Positions 1-6,410 are shown, numbered from the stretch's first letter. The stretch is 12,151 nt of DNA from Deltaproteobacteria bacterium (GCA_023250495.1 JAHFAP010000077.1:1-12151), one strand, 5' to 3'. Program-made: numbers and translations. The notes: generated from the letters alone by a model not told the origin.

Positions 1-827
1 CCCTGGGGTACCGCGATTCCGATCTCGGCGGAACCAGAATTCCGAGCCTCGTCGACCAGAAGAAGTTCGACTTCGGCTTCGCCAATCCTTCGGGCCTGGC
101 GCGCATGGCGCTTCTCGGCGTCGTGCCGTACAGGAAAAGACTGGCCCTGCGCGCTATCGGCGTATTCCCTTCCTGGGACCGGCTCGTCTTTGCCGTCCGC
201 AGGGACTCCGGTATCCGCTCTCTCGAAGAGATCAAAGAGAAAAGATATCCGCTAGTCGTCTCGACCCGCAGCGGAAGGAAATTCCACACGACCCTCTACG
301 CCATCGACGAAGTCCTGAGGCACTACGGCTTCAGCCTCGCCGAGATACAGAAATGGGGCGGCAAAATCCTCCGCGCCAACAGCCCGAGCAGTCCGGAACG
401 GGCCGAACATATTCGCTCGGGCGCGGCCAATGCCGTCTTCGACGAAGGAATCAAGAGCTGGGGAGATTGGGCCCTCGATTCGGGCATGCAATTCCTGCCC
501 GTGCGCGAAGAGGTCCTCAAGCGAATGGAGCGGTTAGGCTTTCCCGGCGCGCCGCTGACCCGAGACGCGTTCCCCAAGCTGGAGGAGAAAATTGCGACCG
601 TCGATTTCAGCGGCTGGACCTTCTTCTGTCACCAGAAGCTGCCCCAGACGTTCGCCTACCAGATGGCGATGGCGATCAATCGCTGCCACGAGCAGATCCG
701 CGCGGATCACCTCGGCCGCACGACGATGACCATCCAGGAGTTCTGCCGCGGCAGTGAAGGCGGGCCGCTTACGATTCCACTTCACCCCGGGGCCAACAAG
801 TACTACCGTGAAAAGGGATATCTATAG
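1..827 (+). CDS. TAXI-type TRAP solute-binding protein, 5' truncated
   Basis: The reading frame is open from base 3, well before the first in-window ATG at 105, so the true start lies outside the window; 274 residues are visible. It resembles TAXI-family periplasmic receptors of TRAP transporters. Visible traits are the FDFGFANPSGLARMAL stretch near the window start, a STRSGRKFHTT phosphate-loop-like turn, an RSGAANAVFDEGIKSW segment like the 'number of copies/dependence' region of TAXI proteins, and the C-terminal IPLHPGANKYYREKGYL, a typical TAXI ending. It would bind a small organic anion in the periplasm. The signal peptide is not in view. The stop is followed after 20 nt by the next binding-protein gene, suggesting one transcript. 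No TRAP membrane subunit (DctM/DctQM fusion) lies in the window, so it is an orphan receptor here. An ABC-type NMT1 protein is the main alternative family call. Confidence 0.75.
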   Translation, partial: LGYRDSDLGGTRIPSLVDQKKFDFGFANPSGLARMALLGVVPYRKRLALRAIGVFPSWDRLVFAVRRDSGIRSLEEIKEKRYPLVVSTRSGRKFHTTLYAIDEVLRHYGFSLAEIQKWGGKILRANSPSSPERAEHIRSGAANAVFDEGIKSWGDWALDSGMQFLPVREEVLKRMERLGFPGAPLTRDAFPKLEEKIATVDFSGWTFFCHQKLPQTFAYQMAMAINRCHEQIRADHLGRTTMTIQEFCRGSEGGPLTIPLHPGANKYYREKGYL

Positions 828-847
828 TTACGCGGAGCGGAGCATAT

Positions 848-1912
848 ATGGTGAGGCGATATGCATGGCTGGTCTTTCTATTTTGCCTTCTTGGCGGCTT
901 GCCGGATCTTTACGGCCAGACAACCGAATCCAAGCTCGCGTGGCTCGAATCCCTTCAGCCGCAGGAACGTCAGGCTCGGCTGGTCGAGGCGGCGCGGAAA
1001 GAAGGTGAAGTCGTAGCCTACGCTAACATGGACGTGGCGGCCGCGAACATGCTTGCGGCCGGCTTCATGCAAAAATACCCCCTCGTGAAGGCCCGCCTGG
1101 TCCACTTCTCGGGCGCGGCGATTATCACCCGCGTGGAATCGGAGGCGAGGGCCGGAAAACCTTTCTCGGATGTCGTCGACAGCGGCCAACTGGGGATGCT
1201 CGCCCTGATGGATAAGAAAATGATGGCGCGCTATCGCTCTCCCCTGAGGGAATTTTACCGCGAAGGGTTTAAGGACAAAGATGGAAACTGGACCGCCTAC
1301 ATGACCAACGTCATGGTGAGTGCCTACAACACGAGACAAGTGAAGAAGGAAGAAGCGCCGGCCAAACTCGATGACCTGCTCAAGCCGCGCTGGAAGGGCA
1401 AACTGGCGATGGACAGCCAGTCCTACGTATGGTTCGGCGCCGTCTTACAATTGCTGGGAGAAGAGGCGGGGTTGCGCTTCATGAGAAAATTGAACGAGCA
1501 GGATCTAAGGCACGTCCGCGGGCGGAGGCTGGCGAGCCAACTCGTCGCCGCGGGCGAATTCGACATGACGGTCGAGACCAATCTCAATTCGGTTTTGTCT
1601 TTCGCAAGCCAGGGCGCGCCCCTGTGGTTCGCTCCCGTTCAGCCGCTCTTTTTCAGTCCGAGTCTGGTCTATCTTACCCAAGGGGCGCCGCACCCGCACG
1701 CCGCAGTGCTGTTTATCGATTACCTCCTCTCGGAGGACGGGCAGCGCATCGTGGTCTCGACGAACCGCATGGCCGCTCATAGCCAGATCAAGGCGAAAGA
1801 GGCACAGACCCTCGAAGGATTGGACATCAGGATGCCCAACCTCGTGGATATCGGCCGACGCTACGGCGCGATTGGAAACCAGTACCGAGAGATTTTTCCG
1901 GGAGCTCGTTGA
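848..1912 (+). CDS. Periplasmic ABC solute-binding protein, iron(III)/family-1 type
   Basis: A 354-residue extracellular solute-binding protein of the FbpA/SBP_bac_6-11 type. The ATG at 848 has GGAG at 839-842 five bases upstream and opens a signal peptide (MVRR, then hydrophobic AWLVFLFCLLGGL, cleavage probably after YGQ near residue 24). The start of the mature domain shows the usual AARKEGEVVAYANMDV motif (about residues 48-63), followed by FMQKYP and VVDSGQLGML. Later come TAYMTNVMVSAYNTR and LLKPRWKGKLAMD, both hallmarks of family-1 iron/thiamine/polyamine-type binding proteins. It would sit in the periplasm and deliver ligand to an ABC permease, but none is encoded here. The ligand is unknown; homologues are often labelled Fe3+ binding without proof, and the Tyr-Tyr iron motif cannot be confirmed by eye. 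It lies 20 nt behind the TAXI gene and is probably co-transcribed with it. Confidence 0.85.
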   Translation: MVRRYAWLVFLFCLLGGLPDLYGQTTESKLAWLESLQPQERQARLVEAARKEGEVVAYANMDVAAANMLAAGFMQKYPLVKARLVHFSGAAIITRVESEARAGKPFSDVVDSGQLGMLALMDKKMMARYRSPLREFYREGFKDKDGNWTAYMTNVMVSAYNTRQVKKEEAPAKLDDLLKPRWKGKLAMDSQSYVWFGAVLQLLGEEAGLRFMRKLNEQDLRHVRGRRLASQLVAAGEFDMTVETNLNSVLSFASQGAPLWFAPVQPLFFSPSLVYLTQGAPHPHAAVLFIDYLLSEDGQRIVVSTNRMAAHSQIKAKEAQTLEGLDIRMPNLVDIGRRYGAIGNQYREIFPGAR

Positions 1913-1990
1913 CAAAGGCGAAACACGCCTGGCACTTTGGCAGCAGGCAAATGTTCGTGCACTTTTCAGCCACTCTGAGTTTACGAACTT

Positions 1991-2080
1991 CCTCTCCCTT
2001 GACGGGAGAGGAATGAGGTGAGGGTGACCGGCGTTTTGCAGCGCCCCCTCACCCTGGCCCTCTCCCGCGAGGGGAGAGGG
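1991..2080. repeat. REP/BIME-like pair of inverted hairpins
   Basis: The first unit is CCTCTCCC-ttgac-GGGAGAGG followed by GGTGAGGG (1991-2024). The second is its inverted partner: CCCTCACC, ctgg, then CCCTCTCCC-gcgag-GGGAGAGGG (2046-2080), with a perfect 9-bp stem. Each unit folds alone, and GGTGAGGG/CCCTCACC lets the two fold into one larger cruciform. The 'CCCTCACCCTGGCCCTCTCCC' style is widely seen as a dispersed extragenic palindrome in proteobacterial-type genomes. It lies between convergent genes, where REP elements often sit, and may shield or end transcripts. Confidence 0.75.
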
Positions 2081-2204
2081 AACGCTCGCCTAACGCAACG
2101 TGGAAGGAACATAATTCTTTCCGGATCACGGTTAAGAGCGCGGCCCTCAGCGCTCGGCTCTCTGTCCTCTCCCATTGCCTGCGGCCTTCATCCTCGTCCC
2201 CTCC

Positions 2205-2229
2205 GAGCCGAGCCCGAAAGGGCGAGCTC
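2205..2229. repeat. GC-rich hairpin with GAAA loop
   Basis: GAGC (2205-2208) pairs with GCTC (2226-2229), and GCCC (2212-2215) pairs with GGGC (2220-2223), around a GAAA loop with a CGA/GA internal loop. No U-tract follows, so it is not a standard terminator. It may be part of a second dispersed repeat family. Confidence 0.4.
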
Positions 2230-2378
2230 GAGAGCCGAGGGCACAAGGACGTGCAGGCACACGGCAGGCCCCGACCAAAGGAGTGAGCACAGTTGCGGGG
2301 ACGGCGAGGGTGGCCCTCAAGGCAGAGACCTATTGACCTCGGCTCGAGCGGCTCGCCCTGAGGGCTCGAAAGCGTAAA

Positions 2379-3317
2379 TCAGGAGTAGAGCTTGTCGATA
2401 TACCCGCTATCGTCCAGCTCACGGACGTAATGCGTGTTCCACATCGCCAGCGGATTAAAGTCAGCGATCTCAGGATTGCGTCTGAGCGCCAGCGCAAAAA
2501 CGTTGGCGATTGCCTCGGTCGACGGATAGGGCTTTCGCTCCAATGATTGCGCCCACTCGTCATACAAGGCGGCGATCTCCTCGTCCGTTTCGAGATGGAG
2601 AATCCCAGGGAGATGATTTTTTAAGATTTTAACCGTCTCCTGCTTGCGGCTGACAAAGAAGTGAATGGCATCGACCAACCCGCAAATGAGACGCCGAATC
2701 TCATCCTCGTGACTCCTGACAAAACTCATGGTGGTGGTGAGCGTCACTCCCCGAATCATGGGCATGGGCCGGACGGTAATGACGCGGCCGCCTGCCCTGG
2801 CGACGCGCATGTCCTGGGGAACGCTTACGAAGGTGGCGCCAAATTCGCCTTGCAGGACCGGCTTCCACCTCTCCTCGGAAGAGCCGGGAACCGCCACGAG
2901 CTCGATGTCGCCGCGATCTACGTCGAGCCCTTCCTGGCGCAGAAAGAGCCAGACGTTCAGCCCAGAGTGTGAATTTAATTTGTCGATCGCGACTTTTTTT
3001 CCCCGCAGATCCTGAACGCGCTTGATCCCATCGGCAACCACCATCCGATTGTCCGTCCAGTTGTTGGCCGCCTGCGCCAGATGAGCGAAGTCCTCTCGAT
3101 TTTTCGCGTTCCGCTCATAGAGATTGTGGTGATTTCCGGAGATCACATCCACGTGACCGTTTTTGAGCGCCTCGACCGCTTTTTCCCGGATCAACTGTGG
3201 ACTGGTGTCTACCTCTAAGCCGTTCTTCTGCCAAATCCCCGCCTTGTCAGCGACCACCCAAAGAGGGGCATGGGAATTGGAACGGTAGATCACTCGTAAT
3301 TTGCTTTTCTGCGCCAT
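2379..3317 (-). CDS. NMT1/NitT-like solute-binding-fold protein without signal peptide
   Basis: A type-II periplasmic-binding-fold protein of 312 residues, related to NMT1/THI5-like and nitrate/sulfonate/taurine binding proteins. Seen: an N-terminal LRVIYRSNSHAPLWVVADKAG strand-helix, then the GIWQKNGLEVD segment typical of the family, EALKNGHVDVISG, and DLRGKKVAIDK near the middle, the usual 'DLKGKxVA' hinge motif. The best start is the ATG at 3317, because GGAGG (plus-strand 3327-3331) is 9 nt upstream of it; the in-frame ATG at 3326 touches the GGAGG and is too close. Either way the protein begins with charged residues (MAQKSK) and has no hydrophobic leader. It is therefore predicted to be cytoplasmic or to use a non-classical route, which is odd for a binding protein. 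It is transcribed against its neighbours and has no permease nearby. An enzymatic role in the same fold, as in THI5 or dihydroxyphthalate decarboxylase-like proteins, is possible. Confidence 0.75.
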   Translation of the reverse strand: MAQKSKLRVIYRSNSHAPLWVVADKAGIWQKNGLEVDTSPQLIREKAVEALKNGHVDVISGNHHNLYERNAKNREDFAHLAQAANNWTDNRMVVADGIKRVQDLRGKKVAIDKLNSHSGLNVWLFLRQEGLDVDRGDIELVAVPGSSEERWKPVLQGEFGATFVSVPQDMRVARAGGRVITVRPMPMIRGVTLTTTMSFVRSHEDEIRRLICGLVDAIHFFVSRKQETVKILKNHLPGILHLETDEEIAALYDEWAQSLERKPYPSTEAIANVFALALRRNPEIADFNPLAMWNTHYVRELDDSGYIDKLYS

Positions 3318-3496
3318 GGAACTCATCCTCCGTCCATCTGAATGACGCGTCCTTTTTCCCGCAGATGAGACGACTTGTCAATGGCGCAGATCATTTTGGA
3401 TTTGGGGTTGGGTATAGAGGTTTTGGATTCAATCAGATTCAACACGCTGAAATGATGTTAAATTTTAGCAATTTTCGGCCATTTTGCCGATAAAAC

Positions 3497-3525
3497 TTGA
3501 CAGACTCGACGCCTTTCCTTATAGC
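3497..3525 (+). promoter_or_regulatory. Sigma70-like promoter with no obvious gene behind it
   Basis: TTGACA (3497-3502), a 17-base spacer and TATAGC (3520-3525). Transcription would begin near 3531. No gene follows; a hairpin lies about 20 bases further on. It could drive a small RNA or be chance in AT-rich DNA. Confidence 0.35.
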
Positions 3526-3551
3526 GATGCCATGCTTGACAATGGTAGGAA

Positions 3552-3569
3552 GAAACCCACAAGGGTTTC
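3552..3569. repeat. Small perfect hairpin
   Basis: GAAACCC (3552-3558), loop ACAA, GGGTTTC (3563-3569). It is followed on the plus strand by a run of A, so it is not a terminator in that direction; in the minus direction the following bases (TTCCTACC) are a weak U-tract at best. Confidence 0.4.
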
Positions 3570-3665
3570 AAAAAATCAGAAGAAGTGGCGAGAAAAATAT
3601 CTTAAAAACAGTCGTTGAACCTGCTGAGAGACTCGCAAAATTTATTGCCGAAATGCGGAAGTCAG

Positions 3666-3865
3666 CTACCTCGCGTCTGCGATCCGCTTAAATTCCGTCA
3701 CGCTTACCCCGAAACATTCCACCCATTCTTTCGCCACCTCATGCAGGCTTCAGCCGCGTGCCACATTTTGCGCTAGAACCCTGATGATCTGCTCATCCGT
3801 CGCTCCTTCGAGAACGTCCCGAATGGGGAAGGGATAGTTGCGTACTTGCGCAATTGCGCAAGCAT
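3666..3865 (-). pseudogene. Decayed small ORF, family not recognised
   Basis: A good ribosome site (GGAGG at plus-strand 3876-3880) stands 10 nt before ATG (3865), but that frame soon leaves protein-like sequence. Shifting the frame within the first dozen codons gives a protein-like string: RNYPFPIRDVLEGATDEQ, IIRVLAQNVARG, an in-frame TGA (3750-3752), then SLHEVAKEWVECFG and VSVTEFKRIADAR before TAG at 3666. This reads as a short regulator-like helix-rich protein of about 60 residues broken by one frameshift and one stop. An 18-bp perfect palindrome (3845-3862) overlaps the first codons. The family is not recognised; a small DNA-binding or antitoxin-like protein would fit the palindrome and the surroundings, but that is inference. 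It could also be chance. Confidence 0.3.
3845..3862. promoter_or_regulatory. 18-bp perfect palindrome, possible operator
   Basis: CTTGCGCAATTGCGCAAG is self-complementary over all 18 bases and centred on AATT. It lies just inside the start of the decayed small ORF, where a bound dimer could block expression. No known binding-site consensus is claimed. Confidence 0.45.
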
Positions 3866-3936
3866 GAAAAATGCCCCTCCTTTATGAGCCTCCGCTTGTC
3901 AAGCCACTGGACATCATGGCAATCGACATTTCCTCA

Positions 3937-3954
3937 TTTCCGGAATTCCGGAAA
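3937..3954. promoter_or_regulatory. Second 18-bp perfect palindrome, possible operator
   Basis: TTTCCGGAATTCCGGAAA is self-complementary over all 18 bases, has the same length and the same AATT centre as the one at 3845-3862, and its centre is 92 bp away. It lies upstream, in the minus-strand sense, of the decayed small ORF. Confidence 0.45.
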
Positions 3955-3970
3955 CGTGGAAGCGTCCCAA

Positions 3971-3997
3971 GTGAGCTTTAACGGACACTTAGCCATG
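3971..3997. repeat. 27-bp direct repeat, left copy
   Basis: This segment (GTGAGCTTTAA...TTAGCCATG) matches 5040-5066 at 24 of 27 positions, in the same orientation. Together they bracket the Fic module. On the minus strand both copies read as a coding start: here ATG at 3996 gives MAKCPLKLT, then WDASTFPEFRK and a stop at 3934. Flanking bases do not match. Around this copy AAGCGTCCC (3960-3968) and CGGACACTT (3982-3990) form an imperfect inverted repeat. It may be a duplicated gene start or the mark of an insertion. Confidence 0.65.
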
Positions 3998-4065
3998 ATT
4001 TGCTAGGATATCATTGGTGACCCCGCTGAGGCCCCCACCTTACGGGAATATTGCGGGTTCATCAG

Positions 4066-4094
4066 ATGACAACTTCGACCTCTTATGCTACTAT
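4066..4094 (+). promoter_or_regulatory. Predicted promoter placing the start site at the ATG of the small ORF
   Basis: ATGACA (4066-4071), a 17-base spacer and TACTAT (4089-4094). Transcription would begin about 4100-4101, the A of the start codon of the following ORF. This fits the absence of a Shine-Dalgarno sequence there and suggests a leaderless message. Confidence 0.35.
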
Positions 4095-4099
4095 GAGTC

Positions 4100-4303
4100 A
4101 TGCCTAAAAAACCTCTTATCGAAACCAATCCATATCTAAGAAACCCCGCCCAGCGCAAAGCCCTGCTGTACACCTCGGTTACCTCGAACACGGCCGTCGA
4201 AGGAGTCTATGTACCAATCCCTCAGCCCCTCCGTGACCAATCTCCGAAGCCGACGGTAACTACGCTCCGCGAGCGCGAAGAGTCCTACGGATCACGCCGC
4301 TAA
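4100..4303 (+). CDS. Small protein resembling Fic antitoxins, convergent to fic
   Basis: A 67-residue ORF. Residues 3-35 (KKPLIETNPYLRNPAQRK, then ALLYTSVTSNTAVEG) resemble the small antitoxins encoded beside Fic proteins, which carry an inhibitory helix with the motif (S/T)xxxE(G/N). Here the end of the match is SNTAVEG with E34-G35. Position E-4 is Asn30 rather than Ser/Thr, with Ser29 just before, so the motif is imperfect. The rest (residues 36-67) is basic, polar and unlike a conserved domain. No Shine-Dalgarno precedes the ATG; the predicted promoter would make a leaderless transcript. Class I Fic antitoxins normally lie upstream of fic on the same strand. Here the ORF faces fic and their 3' ends overlap by 44 bp, which is unusual. 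If real it would bind and silence the Fic protein. The ORF tail may be read-through of a once shorter gene. Confidence 0.5.
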   Translation: MPKKPLIETNPYLRNPAQRKALLYTSVTSNTAVEGVYVPIPQPLRDQSPKPTVTTLREREESYGSRR

Positions 4304-4910
4304 AGATCTTTTCCATCGGCTCATAATTGCGATCCAACCCCGAGCGAACGGCAGCAAAGTATTCCCGCCGCGTTCGACTCTTGATTCCTCCAAAATCCAA
4401 CGGGGGCAACCCGGTCTGTAAAACCATCAAGACGGCCAATAAGCGGCCTACCCTGCCGTTTCCTTCACGGAAGGGATGTATCAACATCAATTCCGTATGG
4501 ACAACGGCAAGAGCGCGCGCCACTTTATCAAGAGAATCGAAACGGCACGGCGTGAATTTACAAAGAGGGCCCTTCTCCAACTCGGTCATAAGCCGAGGGA
4601 TCTCTCTGGCGGCGGCAAAGGGAAAATCTCCCTTGCTTATGTTCACTCGGCGGTACCGGCCGGCCCAGGGATAGATCGGCCCAAGCCAGATATTGTGAAT
4701 CTTCCGCACGTCAGCAGCAGTGAAGCGGTGGGATTCGTCATAAATTCGCACCAGCTCTTCAAGCGCGCGAAGCTGCTCGCAAGCCTCGAGCTGATCCATC
4801 TCCCGCTTGCGCTTGATGCCGGGCAAATTTCTAAGCACCCGACCACGCGAGCCTGGCTCGAACTGAGCCTCCGGCAGTTTCGAGACATCATACCGTCCAA
4901 CCTTCTTCAA
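4260..4910 (-). CDS. fic: Fic family protein (probable AMP transferase)
   Basis: A 216-residue cytosolic Fic protein. The complete core motif HPFREGNGRVGR is at residues 145-156: His145 is the general base, Glu149 holds the metal and the Gly/Arg residues bind nucleotide phosphate. These match the active consensus HxFx(D/E)GNGRxxR. The upstream part shows FTAADVRKIH and the YPWAGRYRRVNISKG flap region (about 80-94), usual for this family. The N-terminus (EPGSRGRVLRNL, residues 18-29) is typical of stand-alone short Fic proteins. No (S/T)xxxE(G/N) inhibitory motif is seen in either end of Fic itself, so an external (class I) inhibitor would be expected. The convergent small ORF at 4100 is the candidate. 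The start is TTG at 4910, since a stop lies four codons upstream; AGGAAG is 5 bases before it. Such proteins usually transfer AMP to hydroxyl side chains of a target, often as a toxin. The target is unknown. Confidence 0.85.
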   Translation of the reverse strand: MKKVGRYDVSKLPEAQFEPGSRGRVLRNLPGIKRKREMDQLEACEQLRALEELVRIYDESHRFTAADVRKIHNIWLGPIYPWAGRYRRVNISKGDFPFAAAREIPRLMTELEKGPLCKFTPCRFDSLDKVARALAVVHTELMLIHPFREGNGRVGRLLAVLMVLQTGLPPLDFGGIKSRTRREYFAAVRSGLDRNYEPMEKIFSGVIRRTLRARGA

Positions 4911-4969
4911 CCTACTTCCTCATTCGCCAGCACGAAAAACGATCACGAACCACGGACACGTCATTTTCC

Positions 4970-5065
4970 CTACCACGAGCACGTTCCTAATCTTCTGCGC
5001 CAGGCGTTTCGGGGATTTTCATAGGGAGGAATTCTTAGAGTGAGTTTTAAGGGACGCTTAGCCAT
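4970..5065 (-). pseudogene. Remnant of a RusA-like resolvase gene (N-terminal fragment)
   Basis: The ATG at 5065 opens a 31-residue frame: MAKRPLKLT, LRIPPYENPRNAWRRR, then LGTCSW and TAG at 4970. The pattern of a short beta strand followed by PPYxxPRNxWRR resembles the first 25-30 residues of RusA-family crossover junction endonuclease-like proteins. Those are normally 110-140 residues long with later Asp residues for metal binding, all missing here. The first nine codons lie within the right copy of the 27-bp repeat. After WRR the sequence becomes unrelated. No Shine-Dalgarno is visible. The identification rests on memory of the family's N-terminus and is tentative. Confidence 0.35.
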
Positions 5066-5066
5066 G
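5040..5066. repeat. 27-bp direct repeat, right copy
   Basis: GTGAGTTTTAA...TTAGCCATG matches 3971-3997 at 24 of 27 bases, in direct orientation, 1,069 bp apart. It lies at the upstream edge of the Fic module and encodes, on the minus strand, the MAKRPLKLT start of the RusA-like remnant. The abrupt loss of similarity on both sides points to a duplication or insertion event. Confidence 0.65.
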
Positions 5067-5129
5067 GTGAAAGATTGTCAAGAAAGCAAACCAGACCCCG
5101 GCGAATCCCGACTGGCACCAATGCTGCCT

Positions 5130-6410
5130 CTACTCGGATGGTTGTGAAGAAAAAATTTGGTAATTTGTCGAAGTGACTCCCAACCATCCTCCACCCGATC
5201 CGATAATTTCCAAAAACTTTTCTTTCTTATCGGGGTGGTCTTCGAATTGCCGGATGAGAAACAGAAGATCGATGGTTCGGATTATAAGGACGTTCAGCTT
5301 CTTGGCGTGCTCGATTTGCTCTCCGGGAACTGTGGTTTCAGATCGCTCTTTGATCCCAGAAACTGACATTTCGTTGTTGATAATCAACACGCCCGGTACC
5401 AACGGGGAAAGTCCAGCTCTTTCTCTGTGAGAATCGACTTGGTTGATATGTTCCCGCTTAATTCCTGCTTTTGTCCCCTTAATTTCAGCAAATGCGATAA
5501 CCCCTCCTGTATCGGCAACGATCTTGGCATCCTCGCGGTACTCCTCCGGTGCCTCGACGTGCAGTCTAAAAAAACGCCGCAGGATTGCAACAACTCTGTC
5601 CTTCAGAATATCGCCCGATGTGCTTAAAATAGCTTTGTAATCCCGCCATATCTGCAGCTGACCTTGCCGGTCAGCAATCTGTTTTTGCAGAGACTCGATC
5701 TCTGAACCAAGTGTCTCTTCGGTTGCAAATTTGAAGTCATCAAGCCACGGTGGAACTTCCGCAATCCTCTTTTGCCTATAGTCGAGGACCGCCCTAGAGA
5801 CTTCGGTGGTAACTAAGTTAAAGTTTACAACATCTCTTTTTGTGGTGTGAAATGGAACAAAAAACACTTGATTGCCCCATTCAATCGCAGCGGCAGCACT
5901 CCCGGAAATTGCAATAGGGCGAAACTCCGCCTTCCGGCTATAAGGTATCTTGAACATCGTATTTACGACACCGTAATCCCTTAAATACATTTTGAATTCG
6001 TCCGCTTGTTTACTAAATGTGGTCACGCCATCGACTCTTTGCCTTTCGTGTCTTGTTATCTCTAAAGCGTTGAGTAATCTCTTGCACAAGTCGGTGTCGT
6101 CGATTTCGCGCGTGTCCCATCCATTGGGGACCTCGTTGACAATTGGACCGACCAAGAAGCATACCCACTTTTTTTCCTCGACCAGATTAAAGACCTGCTT
6201 CTACCGCTCTTGTAACATCCCTTTTCTCACCCGAACGTCCGTATATATTTCGCCAGCGCCGCGCGTGGTTTCGATCACTTCAAAGATTCCTTGGGGAATG
6301 ATAGCTGCATCACCATCATCCAGGGCACCGTTTGATTCAAATGGCCAGTATTCAACTTCGGCGTTATCTCCAACCGAAACTGGCGTGCTCGGCAGTTTAA
6401 ACCCTAACAT
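5130..6410 (-). pseudogene. PD-(D/E)XK nuclease-like gene interrupted by an in-frame TAG
   Basis: Two adjacent ORFs, 6410-6201 (69 residues) and 6155-5130 (341 residues from a TTG), are one reading frame split by a single TAG at 6201-6203: VRKGMLQER-stop-KQVFNLVEEKKWVCFLVGP. Protein-like sequence continues without frameshift across the stop, and even upstream of the ATG at 6410 (GNISTSDRKLRIIAYGFD) to a TGA at 6477-6479 with no good start, so the 5' end is also damaged. The C-terminal half has a probable coiled coil (about residues 145-175 of the 341-residue part) and a restriction-endonuclease fold signature. That signature is Asp209 (YREDAKIVADTGG), then Glu224-Ile-Lys226 in VIAFAEIKGTKAG, i.e. 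D...ExK, followed by LIINNEM and the strand LNVLIIRTIDLLFLI. This layout suits a DNA-cleaving defence or Mrr-like protein. The exact family is not recognised. Codon use is AT-richer than in the metabolic genes. The 341-residue part might still be made from an internal start and keeps the catalytic residues. Confidence 0.6.

Larger units (their letters stand above)
1913..2378. other. Gene-free intergenic stretch with several hairpins
   Basis: No credible gene is visible between the two convergent binding-protein genes. Open frames here run through inverted repeats and have repeat-like composition. The stretch holds the two-hairpin REP-like element (1991-2080) and a GC-rich hairpin with a GAAA loop (2205-2229). 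It also holds an 11-base near-palindrome GCCCTGAGGGC (near 2354-2364) just before the stop of the minus-strand gene. CTCGAGAGCCGAGG (2227-2240) and CCTCGGCTCGAG (2337-2348) are inverted relatives of each other. Any of these could stop or protect the two convergent transcripts, but no U-rich intrinsic terminator is obvious. Confidence 0.5.
3332..3665. other. AT-rich gene-free stretch, no convincing coding
   Basis: Upstream of the minus-strand binding protein the composition turns visibly AT-rich. The only longer open frame (plus strand, TTG at 3497 to 3691) lacks a ribosome site and a recognisable motif, so it is not called. What can be seen is a good sigma70-like promoter (3497-3525) and a small perfect hairpin (3552-3569). 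Confidence 0.4.

Noticed and set aside
2018..2377. Plus-strand open frame across the repeat region
   Set aside because: It runs through the REP hairpins and repeat-like GC-rich sequence and has no protein-like features.
3552..3569. Intrinsic terminator
   Set aside because: No U-tract follows the stem in the plus direction; the minus direction has only a weak one.
3497..3691. Plus-strand open frame from a TTG start
   Set aside because: No ribosome site, no motif, basic low-information sequence; its TTG is part of the TTGACA promoter box.
4911..4980. Coding extension upstream of the Fic TTG start
   Set aside because: An in-frame stop lies four codons upstream, and the segment is a CACGAAC-like low-complexity stretch.
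6201..6203. TAG read as pyrrolysine in the nuclease gene
   Set aside because: Nothing in the window suggests pyrrolysine use, and the gene's 5' end is also damaged, so decay is simpler.
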